From Byssochlamys sp. IMV 00236 (lineage: Eukaryota > Ascomycota > Eurotiomycetes > Eurotiales > Thermoascaceae), in assembly GCA_001931875.2 (NCBI GenBank), contig MSJH02000802.1, forward strand, positions 300,661 to 364,660: a stretch of 64,000 nucleotides of DNA. The letters are read 5' to 3'. Below, piece after piece: positions 44,466 through 56,578 of this stretch. Under the pieces are notes generated by a model that ran no database searches, was not told where the DNA came from, and worked only from the letters and a program-made list of their open reading frames with translations. Each line of letters begins with the position of its first letter. Within the stretch, counting starts at the first letter, position 1. Position numbers and translations under genes: made by a program.

Positions 44466-47322
44466 TTATTTCCCAGCAAGTTCAGCCATAAGGGACTCCC
44501 CGCCTGGCTTGGTCTCGACGGCACGGAAGGCCGTACCTTCTTTGTCCAGACCCTTCTCAGCGCGAGCATATGCTTCTTCGCTCCGGTCAGTGAGGATATC
44601 CAGATCCTTCTGCGATAGAATAGCCTCGGGGTTGCTTCCCACGTCGAATCGCTCAAAGTCGTCTTCGCCAAGGGCCTTTCTCAGGTCCTCGATATCGTTC
44701 TGGGTGGTGCTATTACTAGGGTCGAGAAGACTCTTGAACTTGCCTTTTTGAATGACTAGACGTTCAAGACGACGTTTCGAGTCCGCCTTCTCGAGGAGGG
44801 TCTGCTCGACTGTACCCTTTGTCGCGAGACGATACACAATCACGGGCTTTGTCTGGCCTATGCGGTGGGCCCGGTCTTGCGCCTGAAGGTCCTGTTGAGG
44901 GTTCCAGTCCGAGTCGAAGAGAATGACGGTATCTGCTGCGGTAAGATTGATGCCTTGACCACCAGCACGGGTGCTGAGCAAAAAGATCTTGTAGTTGCGG
45001 TCTGTATTGAAAGCTTTGATCTGGGCCTGACGGTCGGCTTGGCTGACTGCACCGTCGATACGGCAGCATTTCCATGAGCGCAGCTGTGTGGCCCAGTCTT
45101 GAAGAAGATCGAGTTGAGTCTTAAATTGAGAGAAGATGAGAATCTTGTGGCCCTTGGACATGAGACAGGGAACGAGACGGTCCAGAAGGAGCATTTTGCC
45201 GGACGCAGTTACCAAGGTCTCGTCGACAGTGGACGAATCCTCGCCCCATGGCCAGTAGAAGTTGTGTGGAGAGTTGCATGCTAGCCGACTCTGCATAACA
45301 GGATTCTGGAGTTTCTTGTTTGCTATTTCCTTCTCTAAAGTCCGCTGTTAGTCAGAGTCCTTCTTTAGGCGGAATAATGGAGAGGAAACACGTACTAGCA
45401 AGCTTGATCGTCTTTGCTCTCTCAATCTCTTCCAGTTCGGTCTCGCTGGGGGCCTGCTCTTCTTCTTCCTCAACTTCAATACCGTTCTCCATTTTTCGCA
45501 ATCGGGAATTGAACTCTCGGTCTGTAATATCTTTGTAGTTCTTGCGAGTACGGGACCTTCGGGCCGAGCTTGCAGTACTGGCTGGAGTAGAAGACCGGCT
45601 TGATTTGAGACTTTTGCTAGGAGTTGTAGATTCACTCTCGTCACCCGCTTTTCTTTTTAGGCTTTCTGAGCGTGACAGCCTTCCCTTTCCGATCCTGGCT
45701 TCGATTCTTTCTGCAGCTTTGTCCTCGAGGTACTGACGACCAGTACCATTGAGGATTTCACGGTAGAGCTCTTTCTGCTCCTGGGTTAGTGGTGCGTAAA
45801 GGATATATTCTCGCTTCTTGGGAAGGGACGTCTCGACATCTGTCTTGACTCGTCTCAAAAGGAAGGGCTTCAAGATAGCGTGCATCGTTGACACCAAATT
45901 GCGCTTGCGACGTTCGACAACGTCTTTTTGACCGCTCCTGTCGAGGACAGACGAGAAATCAAACCAACTCTCAAAACTGTTCAGATCATTGAAGATTTCA
46001 GGAAGGAGGAAATGCAACAATGACCACAATTCAGAGATATTATTTTGCAATGGAGTGCCTGTTATAAGAAGCCTGTTCGCAGAGTTGTAGGATAGCAACT
46101 CTTTGATCAGTCGACAATTCATGTTCTTCAATCGGTGCCCCTCATCCTAGAATGAAATTAGCTTCCTGTCTTGACGGTTGCAGTACCATGACTTACCACA
46201 ATGATATATCGCCACTGATACTGCGCAAGGAATTTCCTATCGTTCATGCAAATCTCGTACGAGGTGCACACGACTGGGAAATCCATCTTCTTCTGATCCT
46301 GCATTCTCATATGTTTCTTCCGAATAGCAGCGCGTTCGTCCTTTGTACCGTGATATAAAACGGTCTTGATGCTCGGTGTCCATCTCTGGAATTCTTCGAC
46401 CCAGTTACTCACGGTACTCAGGGGTGCCGCTATTAGAAACGGTCCTGAGATGTTCTTTTCTTTGAAGAATGCTATCATAGAGATGGCCTGGACGGTCTTT
46501 CCAAGACCCATCTCATCTGCGAGGATGCCACATAGTCCGTTCATCCAAAGCGACTTTAACCATTCCAAGCCCTCTAGTTGGTACTTTCTCATCTTTCCAC
46601 CAGTGACCAATTCTGGTTGCTGTGTAGCAACAAGCTCTTGCTCTCCGAGGGCCGTGGGCTTGGCCTCGTACTCATCCGCCACTTGCTCCAACGCTTCCTG
46701 AACAGTTGGGTTATCTTCTGTTACGTTCACGTCTGCCTTTTGGAAGTAATTTGCGATAGTGTTTGCACCGCCGGCCTTTTTCGGTCGTCCTCTCTTCCCT
46801 TTGCTTCCTTTCCCAACGTCGGTTGGTTCTTCCTCTTGCTTCAATGTAGCTTGCTTCTCACTCCCGCGAGTACTTCTTCTTCTGGATTCCCCCGCAGGAG
46901 CTTTATTTTCCTTCTCCATTTCCGCCTTCTTCTTTTCCGCCTCTCTTCTTGCTTCCTCCTGTTGCCTCTTTTGCTGTTCCTTCATCTTTTCCGCCATGAT
47001 CGCAACGAATACCTGCAGAGACACACTGCTGTTAGCTCATATACCAACGGGATATCAACAGAGTATCACGTACAGAACTCGTCTTAAGCAAATTCGTCAA
47101 CGCTTTGGCTTTGTTATCCATTCCCTCTGTATCTTCCTCGTCGATGTCCATTTTATCACCTCCATCAGCACCCCCGTCCCCTTCTTGATGCGATTCCAAT
47201 TTTGGCTTCATGTCCGGGTCCGGTGTGATGGCTGCCCCTGGAGATGAAGCTTGCGTAGAATCCTGGCGCGAAATCGGTTCCCCCGACTCCGCTGGAGTGA
47301 TAGGCGTCTCCGCATCCGACAT
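44466..47322 (-). CDS. irc5: SNF2-family chromatin remodeller, LSH/HELLS/Irc5 type
   Basis: Exons 47322-47074, 47012-46197, 46146-45396 and 45334-44466 give 894 residues. The acidic and then basic coiled-coil N-terminus contains KGKRGRPKKAGGAN. The SNF2 core begins KMRKYQLEGLEWLKSLWMNG with Walker A DEMGLGKTVQ. The DEGHRLKN box is created by splicing. The helicase C-terminal lobe has STRAGGQGINLTAADTVILF and AHRIGQTKPVIVYRLATKGT. The insert between the lobes is Ser/Lys-rich. Relatives are mammalian HELLS, plant DDM1, Neurospora MUS-30 and yeast Irc5, which work in DNA-damage tolerance, cohesin loading or DNA methylation. ISWI is less likely because no SANT/SLIDE domains are present. Confidence 0.9.
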
Positions 47323-48083
47323 TGTGGCTAGGTTCAGACGTATAGAAGTTGCAGATCGAAAAAATAGGATATTGCAACTATGATTCCGGTGCCATTGGTG
47401 TTTTCAGGCAACAAGAGTACTTAGTGGGAGGTGGTTGCCTGTCACGCAAGGGCACCGACGCGCAAACTCAGCAGTGTGAAAACACACACAAAGAAGCGGA
47501 AGGCTCCGGAAGAAACTGATGTGTTGTGTCTCCCTAATACTAAGGGTGACACTGGCTTCTAAAACTGAGGCCTTCCTTGATGAATTGCTTATCCTGGTCT
47601 GCATCCGCGTGTTCTCATTTTCGGACGCGGATTTTCGCGTTTATGCACGGACCATCTTTATAGTGGTTTCTTAAGTCTGGACCCAAAAATGGCAACACTA
47701 CTAACGACTACACAGAACCATGAGTAGACCTCTTGCTCCTAGGACCTATGGGACAATAGATATCACCAAGATCACATTTTACAGTGTCTCTTCCATGTTT
47801 TATACATCACTGTCTTTGGTGGCAAACTCCATCATATGCGCATATACACGTTTGATGCTTTCCACGCGGTACGCCTTCGCAGATTATCGGGATAAATTTG
47901 CAATGAGAGAGATTCTTAAGTGACTGTAGATGTGGACGTACAACTCAAAACAGATGTCGCATAAGGAGAACAGGAGGGGAGAAATTAAAAGAAATAATAT
48001 GGCACTCATACATCGGAGAAGGGACGATCAACCAAACTCGTTGAAACTTCATCTCACGGTTTCAAGTTAAAGAGCAAAGACTA
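47323..48083. promoter_or_regulatory. Upstream region of the LSH-type gene
   Basis: Holds the LSH promoter and the 3' end of the neighbouring orphan gene. Two short frames (47404-47604 and 47720-47923) show no family features. No gene is supported. Confidence 0.4.
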
Positions 48084-50769
48084 TTAGGTTCGTTGACGAA
48101 GGACACGCTGATTTGGCGGTCCATTCAACCTCTCGCTTCGTCTCGTCGGTTCTCTTCTTGTGTCCTTCTTGGTAAAAGCCTGTTTTGTCGATGTCGCAGG
48201 AGCCGATTTCCTCCGGGGATTTTTGCTGGTTTTGGGCTGAGACGTGACTTCAGCGGGACGATCGGGGGGCGACCTAGATGATTCCAGAGTGTTACCGGTC
48301 TGCTCAGGCTCAATTGTGCAGCTATTAGGCATACTCTGCCTCTGCTGTCCTCTATGCCTGAGAATGAGCCTTAACGGTCGTGGCTGGACCCGACTCTCTA
48401 CTGAATCACCAGCTGCAGGCATCCCCCGTTCGCCAGGACGCTCATTCTCTCGTAATTCATTCTCCTGCTGATGGGGAGAGTGTTGAGGTTCGTTGGGAAG
48501 GGTAGAATCGCTATGCAGTGGCACATTAGCGACGCTCTCCTTGATCTCAGGCGTCTCATCACGGACATACTTCTGCATGTTCATTTGGTGGTGATCGACC
48601 TCGTCTTTAGGAAGGTCCTCTTTCGGTTGCGTTTTTTCTGTGTGGAGGGTTTTCTGCTCCTCGATCTCAGCGTCCTTGCACTCAAGCTTCTGGACAGAAG
48701 CGACTATAGCACCCTGTTCTTGCTGGCTGTCCTTCTCTGGTGGGATATTCTGACCAGGAGGAGTGATTGGCGAATACTCTGGCCCATAGTCCGAGTTATT
48801 AGCCTCAGTAGGGTTCTCGAGAGGGAAACGGTGCTTCGAAATAGAAGATGCGATTGACCCACCAATACTTTCTTCGAACTGCACCTGCTTCACCTTTTCT
48901 GGAATCTTCATAGTGAAAGTTTTCGCTTTCGCGACCAATTCGGGCCGTGATTCGAAGAACGCTTCTCCAGGGGAAGGTGCCGGTGGGCGTTGCGAATGTC
49001 CCCGAATTGGAAAGTCTGCAGTAGCCTGGAGCGGACTGCTTCGCGATATGCTAACCTGATGATCGCTCTGCGCGGGAGTCTCTGTTTCCCTCCTACGTTC
49101 GCATGCCTCTGACCTTGCTGCCTCCAATCTCTGTCTAACCTCTCCAGATGAGGTAACCGTAACATCGGAGTTCTCTTCAATAGAGTTATACGACCAAGAG
49201 CCTCCCAGTGCTCTTAGAATGGGCTGCTCAGATAACTCAGAAGAAGCTCCTTGAGGGACACTCGTATTGTGATTCATCCTCGAAGGTTGCTCGCGCTCAC
49301 CGCCAGGTCTGGGCTGTGTTATACACTGGCTCGAAGTGCTCCCAGTATCCACAAGCCCTTGGCCTGTCTGAGCTGCCAGCATATCGAGATGTCGAATTTT
49401 AGCAGCCCGCTCTACGCCTATTCTGAGTCTCAGTACTCCATGCCGCGGAGGAGGTTGTTGGGAAATAGCCGTTGCTTGCTTAGGAGGCGAGAGCATATCT
49501 CCTTTGCGAATCCGCAGTTCAGAAGGGTCGACAGTGCCCTCCATTGAAAATCCGTTTATGAAATCCACCTGGGTCTGAATGTCATCACCGTTCGTCCGCA
49601 GACTTGGGGAACACTCGACTTCGGGATCACTGCGGGGGCTTCGTGCAAATGGGAGCGGCGTGGCTGAAACTGTTTGCAAGTTCGATTCCATATCACATCT
49701 CCAATGCAATCTATCCGGCTCTGATTTATTAACAGAGCTCTGCAGCACTGCCATTTCATTTCCCCATCGGCCTGCGAATAGTGGATCTAATCCACGCTTA
49801 TGGAGGAACCGTCGTGCAGTCAAGACTTCTCCAGCTTTACATAGTAAGTAGTCAGACTCAGTTCCTTCTTTGAGGTTTCTCCTATGCCGTATAGATGTCT
49901 TCCGGAAAACAAGCTGAAGAGGAGGGCTGTTTCGTCTCAAAGCAGTATTGTCAATGCGCATCAGAGCCTCCAGCTGTTTCGCTCGCATTTCTCCCAGTTG
50001 AGCATTCTCTTCCTCGACTTGTCTGTTGCGATTGGCGATATGATTCCGAGTCTGTTCGTCCTGTTCAAACGTCAAGCCAAGCATCGAAATGATCTTAGGC
50101 CATGAGTGTTCCTCCAACATGTTCTCTATGATCTCCACTTGAAGCTTCGGGGAGAGATCTCCCCATTCAGGGTCAGTCAGCGGCTGCAGCTGCGAAAACA
50201 TATGGTTAGTTTCTGTCTCCATTATTTATGAAAGAAAAATTAGGCAATCTGTAGGGAACTGCACATACGTCCAGTCTTCCTGTTTCGTTACCACCCCCGC
50301 TGTCTGCCATATCCTCGTCCATGTCATCTACAGCAGTTGATGTTGATGATTCATGGTCAGATTCGGCCATGATAACCATGTTTCTGTTGTACACGGTGTT
50401 TTGAATCCCGTTGCTCGCAAGGTAGTTATCCATATCTTCGATTGGAATTCCTTCCAATTCATCATCCAGTTCTCTATCCGCATGACGATACGGTGTTCTC
50501 TGAGGCGAGCTCGATGCATCATCCATCTGAATATCACCATCACGGTCCTTATTCCTCTTATCATTCTCCCGAGACTGGCATTGTATCTCCCCTGGACGAC
50601 GCGGAGTGCTCAGTGTTGGAAAGGCTGCGGGCGGTAGATTTGGGTTGAAATCGATGTAAGGTGGCCGCGCAGGCGTCGTGGCGCGCCGCAGTGAGCGTTG
50701 AGGAGTTGGCTGATAAAAAAGCTCACTTTCGAGCCTCTGAGGAGGGCGAACACTATCCCTGAGTCTCAT
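48084..50769 (-). CDS. Large disordered orphan protein with short helical core
   Basis: Exons 50769-50269 and 50189-48084 give 868 residues; the GTATGT...TTCGCAG intron keeps phase. The N-terminal 165 residues are Pro/Arg-rich and then acidic. Residues about 168-290 are the most ordered part: a helix (DLSPKLQVEIIENMLEEHSW), a coiled-coil-like stretch and a segment near HKRGLDPLFAGRWGN. The remaining 570 residues are Ser/Pro/Gln/Glu-rich and end in a basic tail with RRSERLNGPPNQRVLRQRT. Such a tail suggests nuclear location or nucleic-acid contact, but that is inference. I recognise no family. The length and clean splicing make it a real gene. Confidence 0.7.
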
Positions 50770-51356
50770 CGTGATACTCGACAGGACGGTTGGGTGGATA
50801 AGACGTTGACACTAGGTGAGATCCAGAGAGGACAGACGTGTCATAGCAACCTGATTGCATGGAGGCGACTTCAAATACGGGCACGAGCAGTGAATTGTCA
50901 CCAGGGAGGTGAATATCTGAAATACAGGTTGCCAGGTAACAAGGGAAGTGAAGTGAAGTGAAAGTGGGGAGTTTCCTGAGGATGACTGGTGTTATTGTAT
51001 CCAGACTGGGCTCCAGAAGACGCGTGAGGACAACAGATGTAGTTTACAAAGATCAAGAAGCATATGGAAACAAAGGATACCTTTGATCAGCTTTATGTGT
51101 TCTAGGATGATACTTTCTTTCCTGTTCTGACAATAAGAATATAGCCCAATGAGAGCACCATCCATCCGTTTCTGAAAACAGCGCTTTAGTACAGAAGAAG
51201 GGAAGCTGAAAGACCAGGGATTTCCCAAAAATATTAAGGCCAATTAATTTCAACGGGGGTATATCCAGCAACTTTTCACCCGTCTCATCCCCAGATACAA
51301 TCTACAGAAGGTAAATCCCACTCAGAAACGCCTGTTACGCACTAACCCGGATCGAT
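50770..51356. promoter_or_regulatory. Region between large orphan and phosphatase genes
   Basis: Contains the orphan's promoter and the phosphatase 3' UTR. A short GAAGTGAAGTGAAGTG tandem repeat sits near 50945. No gene is seen. Confidence 0.4.
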
Positions 51357-52298
51357 TCAGCGGTCTTGGAAAGGGGCCGAGGGATTCCTATCATAAAAAC
51401 GATCCGTATCCATATCCATGTCTGTATCTCCCTGTTCTTGATCGTCTGTCTCGTTTTGTTGACTCAGGCTTCTCTTTTTGGAAGCTTGCACTTGAGGATT
51501 CATCCCGTTGGAGGATGACACCATACGCTTGGCCTTTGCAACATCCCGCTTCGCATCGAGGATCGATTCAAAAGACGCCAGGAGAATCCGCATAGGCTCT
51601 TCAATGCAGACACAAAATCGTCGATGCTGAACAGTGTATAGAGCGTTGACCGTATCCAGGTTCAGCATCACCATCAGATACGCTATCACAACACTAGCGG
51701 AACGCTCATTGCCAGACTCGCAGAAGACCAGGACCTTCCTGTGTGGAGAGAATGCAATGTGGTCATTTATGCGACGGATGGCTCGAGGAAAAGCCGCAAT
51801 AAGCTCTTGGTTGTCCATCACGTCGATCGCATCTGCTTCGATTCCCAGTTCAGCGGCGACCTTCTCTCCGGAGACCAAACGCGCCTGTGCTGACTGTCTG
51901 CTGCGAATCGCTAATAGTAGCGTAATGCCTTCCGTTCTGAGAAAGTCACGGTCTTTCAGAGAGGATGATGGTCCCAAATATAGGAAAGGTAGAATCAGCT
52001 GTGCCACTCTGCGCATTTCGTAGCTCCATTCGATCGGTTTTGCTCTGTCAATGAAATCACTCATGCTCACAGAGTTGAAGAACTCTGCGCTTGCGAATTC
52101 ACCGATCTCAAAGTCATGCGACTCTGGAGCCATGGTGTCGAATCGAGCAGGGTCGTCCTCGTAGAATGGCATAGCCGGTGCCATCGCCACTTGAGGTTGG
52201 GAAGGCGCGCCAGACGTGTATTCATGAGTAGGAATATACAAAGATTGTTCATTCTGAGTCATGGGAACCTCATTGGTTTTGGAGAATGTCGCCTCCAT
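51357..52298 (-). CDS. Atypical dual-specificity phosphatase-like protein
   Basis: A single exon of 313 residues from the first true ATG (MEATFSKTNEVPM); the frame extends upstream only from a TTG. A disordered N-terminus is followed by a dual-specificity phosphatase domain at about 95-240, starting LILPFLYLGPSSSLKDRDF. The signature loop is VLVFCESGNERSASVVIAYL: the catalytic Cys193 and Arg199 are present, but the usual His before Cys is Phe. A possible general acid is Asp162 in AIDVMDNQ. The C-terminal tail is Lys/Ser/Asp-rich. It could be an active but altered phosphatase or a STYX-like binding protein. Substrates are unknown. Confidence 0.75.
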   Translation of the reverse strand: MEATFSKTNEVPMTQNEQSLYIPTHEYTSGAPSQPQVAMAPAMPFYEDDPARFDTMAPESHDFEIGEFASAEFFNSVSMSDFIDRAKPIEWSYEMRRVAQLILPFLYLGPSSSLKDRDFLRTEGITLLLAIRSRQSAQARLVSGEKVAAELGIEADAIDVMDNQELIAAFPRAIRRINDHIAFSPHRKVLVFCESGNERSASVVIAYLMVMLNLDTVNALYTVQHRRFCVCIEEPMRILLASFESILDAKRDVAKAKRMVSSSNGMNPQVQASKKRSLSQQNETDDQEQGDTDMDMDTDRFYDRNPSAPFQDR

Positions 52299-53755
52299 GT
52301 TTGATGTGAATGTTGATTTGACTTCGGTACTCTCCGGCAGCTGTCTCGAGGTCGAGTTCAAATGTATCTCCAGAAAAGAAGGCAAGAAAAAAGTGTCTGC
52401 GAATCCTATTTCAATGGTTCACAGATGAGACATATTCCAGTCGAAGGATGGCACGAGAAAGGAAGATATCAGAATGAAAAGCAGATGAGTCTCCTTTTGA
52501 CAGGACGGTGTTGCTATTGGCTAGCATGCCCTCCAACGTTCAACTCGATCAGCAATTGCGCAGATGTTCATATCCCTATTAACGATATCGTTACAAAGAT
52601 GACAGCAGTAAAGAGACTGTCCCCGATCTTCAGAAAGAGGTTGCTGCCTACAATCAGGGGCGAAAGCATCGAAGTGGGCAGCGACTCCCACGGCAGTACT
52701 TGTGGATGTTGACCTTACCGTATGCCACCGACTAGACCGCTTCAGGCCCGGCTTTCCGCTATCTTCTGGCGGGATAACGTGACCTCACACAAAGCACAAC
52801 GCAACCATATCTTTGTTCGATTTGCTCACCATGACCAAATGAGTCTGACACGAAATTAAACTACTTCATTTTATTTTTAGTCTGCATATCTATGAAATTA
52901 TGTCTTTCTTGTCCGATATATTATCTGTAGAGCCCGTGATCAAGATGTTTATTCGGCAGATACCATGAAAAAAGGGAACTCACCACTTTTGGTTACATAT
53001 ACATCGTTCATCGGATTTTATTTCTCTTGAGGGCCAAGTTACGTGCATAAACTGTACCTGGTGTCCATAGCTAACCAGTTGCCTATTGAGGCTCTCTATG
53101 CCGCCCTTCTCGGATGCAGTGAGATGCTCGTCGGTTATACCATCAGGTCGCCTCATGAAACAGACGTTGGTTTCTACATTGGCATCATGCATCAGAAGCA
53201 ACTGTTTATGTTTCTTCGAGACGTCATATAAGAGGGATATGACGAGTCATGCGTCCACGACCACTATAGTTACGATACACTGTTGCACCTGCAATATCCG
53301 CATACTCGCTATCAATGTCATGATTTATCCCGCTAATTTTGTCCAGCAGGTGAACTTCTAAGAAATGGGGCTAGGGAGATACATAGAGATTAGAAAGGAA
53401 TAGGCGATAGCAGTCGTTGTAGTAAGACAACTGATGCTGGGTTCTGACAATCTAGCTTCTTCAACAACATGTGAAGACAGGCGTGGGCTATGAGTGCTGA
53501 ATGTTCCCTACTACCTATGCTTTGGAAACCGATTTTTTAATGCGAAAGTACTAGTCCAAAGTCCAATCAGATCTATTCTATTGTTTTTGAAACGCTCATT
53601 GGTCTATATATACGGTACAAGAGGATACTGTCAAATCTATCTTTTCACCTCCCCTAGAGAGTCGTATGTACAACGGCATATTCCACAAGACCAAGACGTC
53701 CTTTTCCAACCATCAGTCATTAATGCAGTAAATGACAACCAATTGCGTCTCTTTA
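52299..53755. other. Gene-poor region with protein-like fragments
   Basis: The promoter of the phosphatase lies at the left. On the minus strand, 53350-52980 reads as two adjoining protein-like frames (for example ISGINHDIDSEYADIAGATV and ITDEHLTASEKGGIESLNRQ) offset by one base, without a clear start; they may be a decayed or unrecognised spliced gene. Otherwise nothing is supported. Confidence 0.35.
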
Positions 53756-54453
53756 TTAGTTGCCAATCGGGCGCCAATAAAGAGTGACGTTAGCGCAGCT
53801 GTTGGAGCTGAAGTACTCCTCGCCGAGAACAAGCGTGCGCAGCGAAGAATCGCCAGTACCCGAGAGCGAGACGAAGCAAGCCTGGGGCAAGTTACGCTTC
53901 AGGCCACTGCCAAGCGTGTCGCTCAGGTTGACGACGCCAGTGGTGACATTGACCTGGGCAGTAACCGTCGGTTCGCCTCCTTGGATAAGGAGGTCTTGAG
54001 GCGACATAAAGATAACATCACCAGATGGTGTGCCCTCAGCGTTGGTGCTACCGGCGATATAACCGGTCTTGTAGCCGGCGAGATAGCTATCTTCAATAAT
54101 GCTGAAGTTGGTGGCCTTGCTCTTGTCAGATGTGAACTGGAAGGCGACCCCGTTACCGCCACCGTAGTTGGGGTCGACATAGCCCCAGTAGCCGTCGAGA
54201 GTCTTGTTGGAACTATCTTCAATCTGGATGTAGGCCGATGTGGCTGTCGTGTTGGTCCTCTGACTACAGTGTGAGATAAGCGCGGTTAGCAAACTCGATA
54301 CTAACAAATGATGCAACCACTCATGGATTGACTAAATCTCCTCCGGGATAACTAGTTATAACATGCAAACCTTATTTACCTGATAGACGCCTGAGACGAC
54401 AATTGGACACACAGGCCCAGCAGAGCTAGCGACAAGCTAGTTGAGATCTTCAT
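53756..54453 (-). CDS. Secreted N-glycosylated orphan protein
   Basis: Exons 54453-54380 and 54263-53756 give 193 residues. The signal peptide is MKISTSLSLALLGLCVQLSS (with cleavage near residue 23), and the intron (GTAAAT...CTGTAG) lies just behind it. The mature part has about six N-glycosylation sequons (NTT, NKT, NFS, NVT, NLS, NVT), only two cysteines and a beta-rich composition (around GYWGYVDPNYGGGNGVAF). No catalytic motif is recognised. The protein is likely extracellular or wall-bound. Confidence 0.7.
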
Positions 54454-56368
54454 GGTGATCTCCAGATTATCGGACTTGGGGCTGAGGAATACCAAAAAGG
54501 ATCTTCAGAGTATGTTAAAAATAGCAGAAAAGGCAGTTTAGTTGAGATTCTCAGCACTAAATACTTAAAGCCTTCGCAAGACTGGAAAAGTTTACAGTAA
54601 TCACAAAAGAGAGAGTTGAATGCTCCATCAATTTTCGGAATCGGAGCTCTGCGAATAGAAAAGCCGAATGGAACAAATAGGGGCCAAAAAAAAGGAGTTT
54701 TAGCTGAAGTATGATATATGACATGATATTAGGCGGGATGAAAAGTTTCTCGTCGTGACCTGGCAAAAGCATATGTTACAAATGCGAATCTTTTGGATAC
54801 ATACTTGATATTTTAGTTATTACTTTCGATCTTGATAGAAAGACAATGGGGAAGGTCCCAATCAAATCATACTGTGTGGCTGATTAAGGGAACCACTATC
54901 TATAGCTATCCTACCATAATAACCATACTGTACGTTTATGAACGGCTGAATTGGTGGGCCAACCCAAACTGGGAGAGGTTCCAAGGAAACCTTACGTTGG
55001 TGAACTCGAAATCCACAGTTCAGCCTCAACCAGAAGAAAAAAGAGGAACCATCAACCTTAATCAAGCGCTCCTTGAGTAACGCCAGCTGCCCTGTCTATA
55101 TAGTATGGTTATGCGGTGAACTAATGATAGTTGTTCTGATGCACCGATATACCTTGCTTGCTTCCGTCGTTCCACGAAGAGAGGAGAGCATAGCCGACCC
55201 CCTGGAGTTTTGCAGGCAAAACTAGGCAGAATGTGTCGGTGTACTGTGCGTCAAGGTCCTTTTACAATGAGCAACCAACCTTCCAAGCTGAATTGGTAGG
55301 CAGTGCTGATATGAAGTTTCTAAAAACAGTTTCCAGAAAGCGTTGGTGAAATTGATGATGTTGCAGGGGCGATAATGGTTATTAATATTGAGCCAGGCAG
55401 CCATATTCTTGTCCGCCTCCGCCAAGACGGCCGTCCCTGCATCTCATGGCACTTTACCCGATCAGGAAGAGTGGCGGTTTGACATCTTATCATGTGATAT
55501 CGCGTCTTCGCGTCAGTGATAAAGTTGTGATACCTACTCTACGATGGGTCCCGGTCCACTCTACTTAGGCATCTCTTGATCGCAGTTCCACCTGCCCCAT
55601 CGCCTTGTCATCGTTTGTATGATACCAAGCCCATACACATGTCAATTGTATCTGTAACCCGCGGGAAACTATCTTCCTTGTCTTGTCTTGCCTGTAGGCC
55701 CTAGGGACTTTGGGGAGTATAAAAAAGGTCGCACTGATATTTCAGTTCTTTTGTAGAGATTGCTGCCGGCACACAAAGGCCGCATGTGTGGTAATCTGTC
55801 ACGTCATCCACTTTGTATGTTCTTTGGGTAGGTAATTAGGGGACGAATGTTGGATCGATCTCTCCCTTAGATCTGGAGTCAAGCACGCGATCTGGCTTGA
55901 TATCGCTAAGGAGGTTTAAGATATATCATTTTTTCCGTGAAGTTTAGGACTCGGTATATCGCATTTCCAGGGTATTTCCTTTGGTTCGGTCATAACTTGC
56001 GCTTGTGAGCAGATTCGATGGTGGAGTTAGGTTGTAGCGGTCCATCTGCAGTACCTGGGGCGCGACAATAATACTATTACGCTGGAGATAGCACCATCCA
56101 CGGATGCCTAGATCTTTCACTGCCACACTGCAGATCCTGGCAGTAGCGATATTTGACACAAATGTGACGAGGATTAACAACCTCTGAATCTCCACGGCTA
56201 ACCCTCGTTCTTAAAGTGATTCGCTATAGATTCGGACAAAACATGTGAAACATCACTCCGCTACCTAAGACAACGTTACATTACAATAACGCTTCAGGTC
56301 TGCTGCGCTAGACTCTATCAGGACACTGAATCGTCAGTTTACTCTCCTCCCAGTAGTTACTTCTACGC
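54454..56368. other. Gene-poor region with short coding-like fragments
   Basis: Minus-strand stretches at 55440-55130 resemble exons (YRPCNIINFTNAFWK, then YTDTFCLVLPAKLQGVGYAL after a possible GTTGGT...CACAG intron) but lack a good start. The frame at 56195-55944 has a signal-like start, but its first codon is GTG, with no ATG. The frame at 54832-55080 on the plus strand is unremarkable. No intact gene is supported. Confidence 0.35.
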
Positions 56369-56578
56369 TTGCATAAGATACAAATATCCTTGGCGAAAAT
56401 CTCCGTGTGTCTATTCCTACTCAGAATTACTATCACATCTACCAACGCCTTTGTCAACATTGCAGTTGACACGATCACGGTACTTATGCCAGTCTATGAA
56501 GTGAACTTTGAAGTCAGGGGAACGGAAACGACCCAACCAATACCTGCATTTCACCTCCACTTTGCTCCAGGTAACTAA
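56369..56578 (+). pseudogene. Relic of a fungal rhodopsin-type (PTH11-like) membrane protein
   Basis: A 69-codon frame without ATG contains AKISVCLFLLRITI followed closely by VNIAVDTITVLMPVYEV. In the fungal integral-membrane rhodopsin-like family these two helix segments are typically separated by about 60-90 residues including a Cys-rich loop. Here the middle is missing and both flanks stop abruptly, suggesting internal deletion and decay. The match is by eye and could be chance. Confidence 0.35.

Noticed and set aside
52299..52385. N-terminal extension of the phosphatase-like frame
   Set aside because: It would have to start at TTG; the first ATG is at 52298.
53732..54274. 180-codon plus-strand frame
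   Set aside because: Antisense to the secreted protein gene, which has a signal peptide and a valid intron.
55944..56195. 83-codon frame with a signal-peptide-like start
   Set aside because: The first codon is GTG, no ATG precedes the hydrophobic segment, and no upstream splice partner was found.
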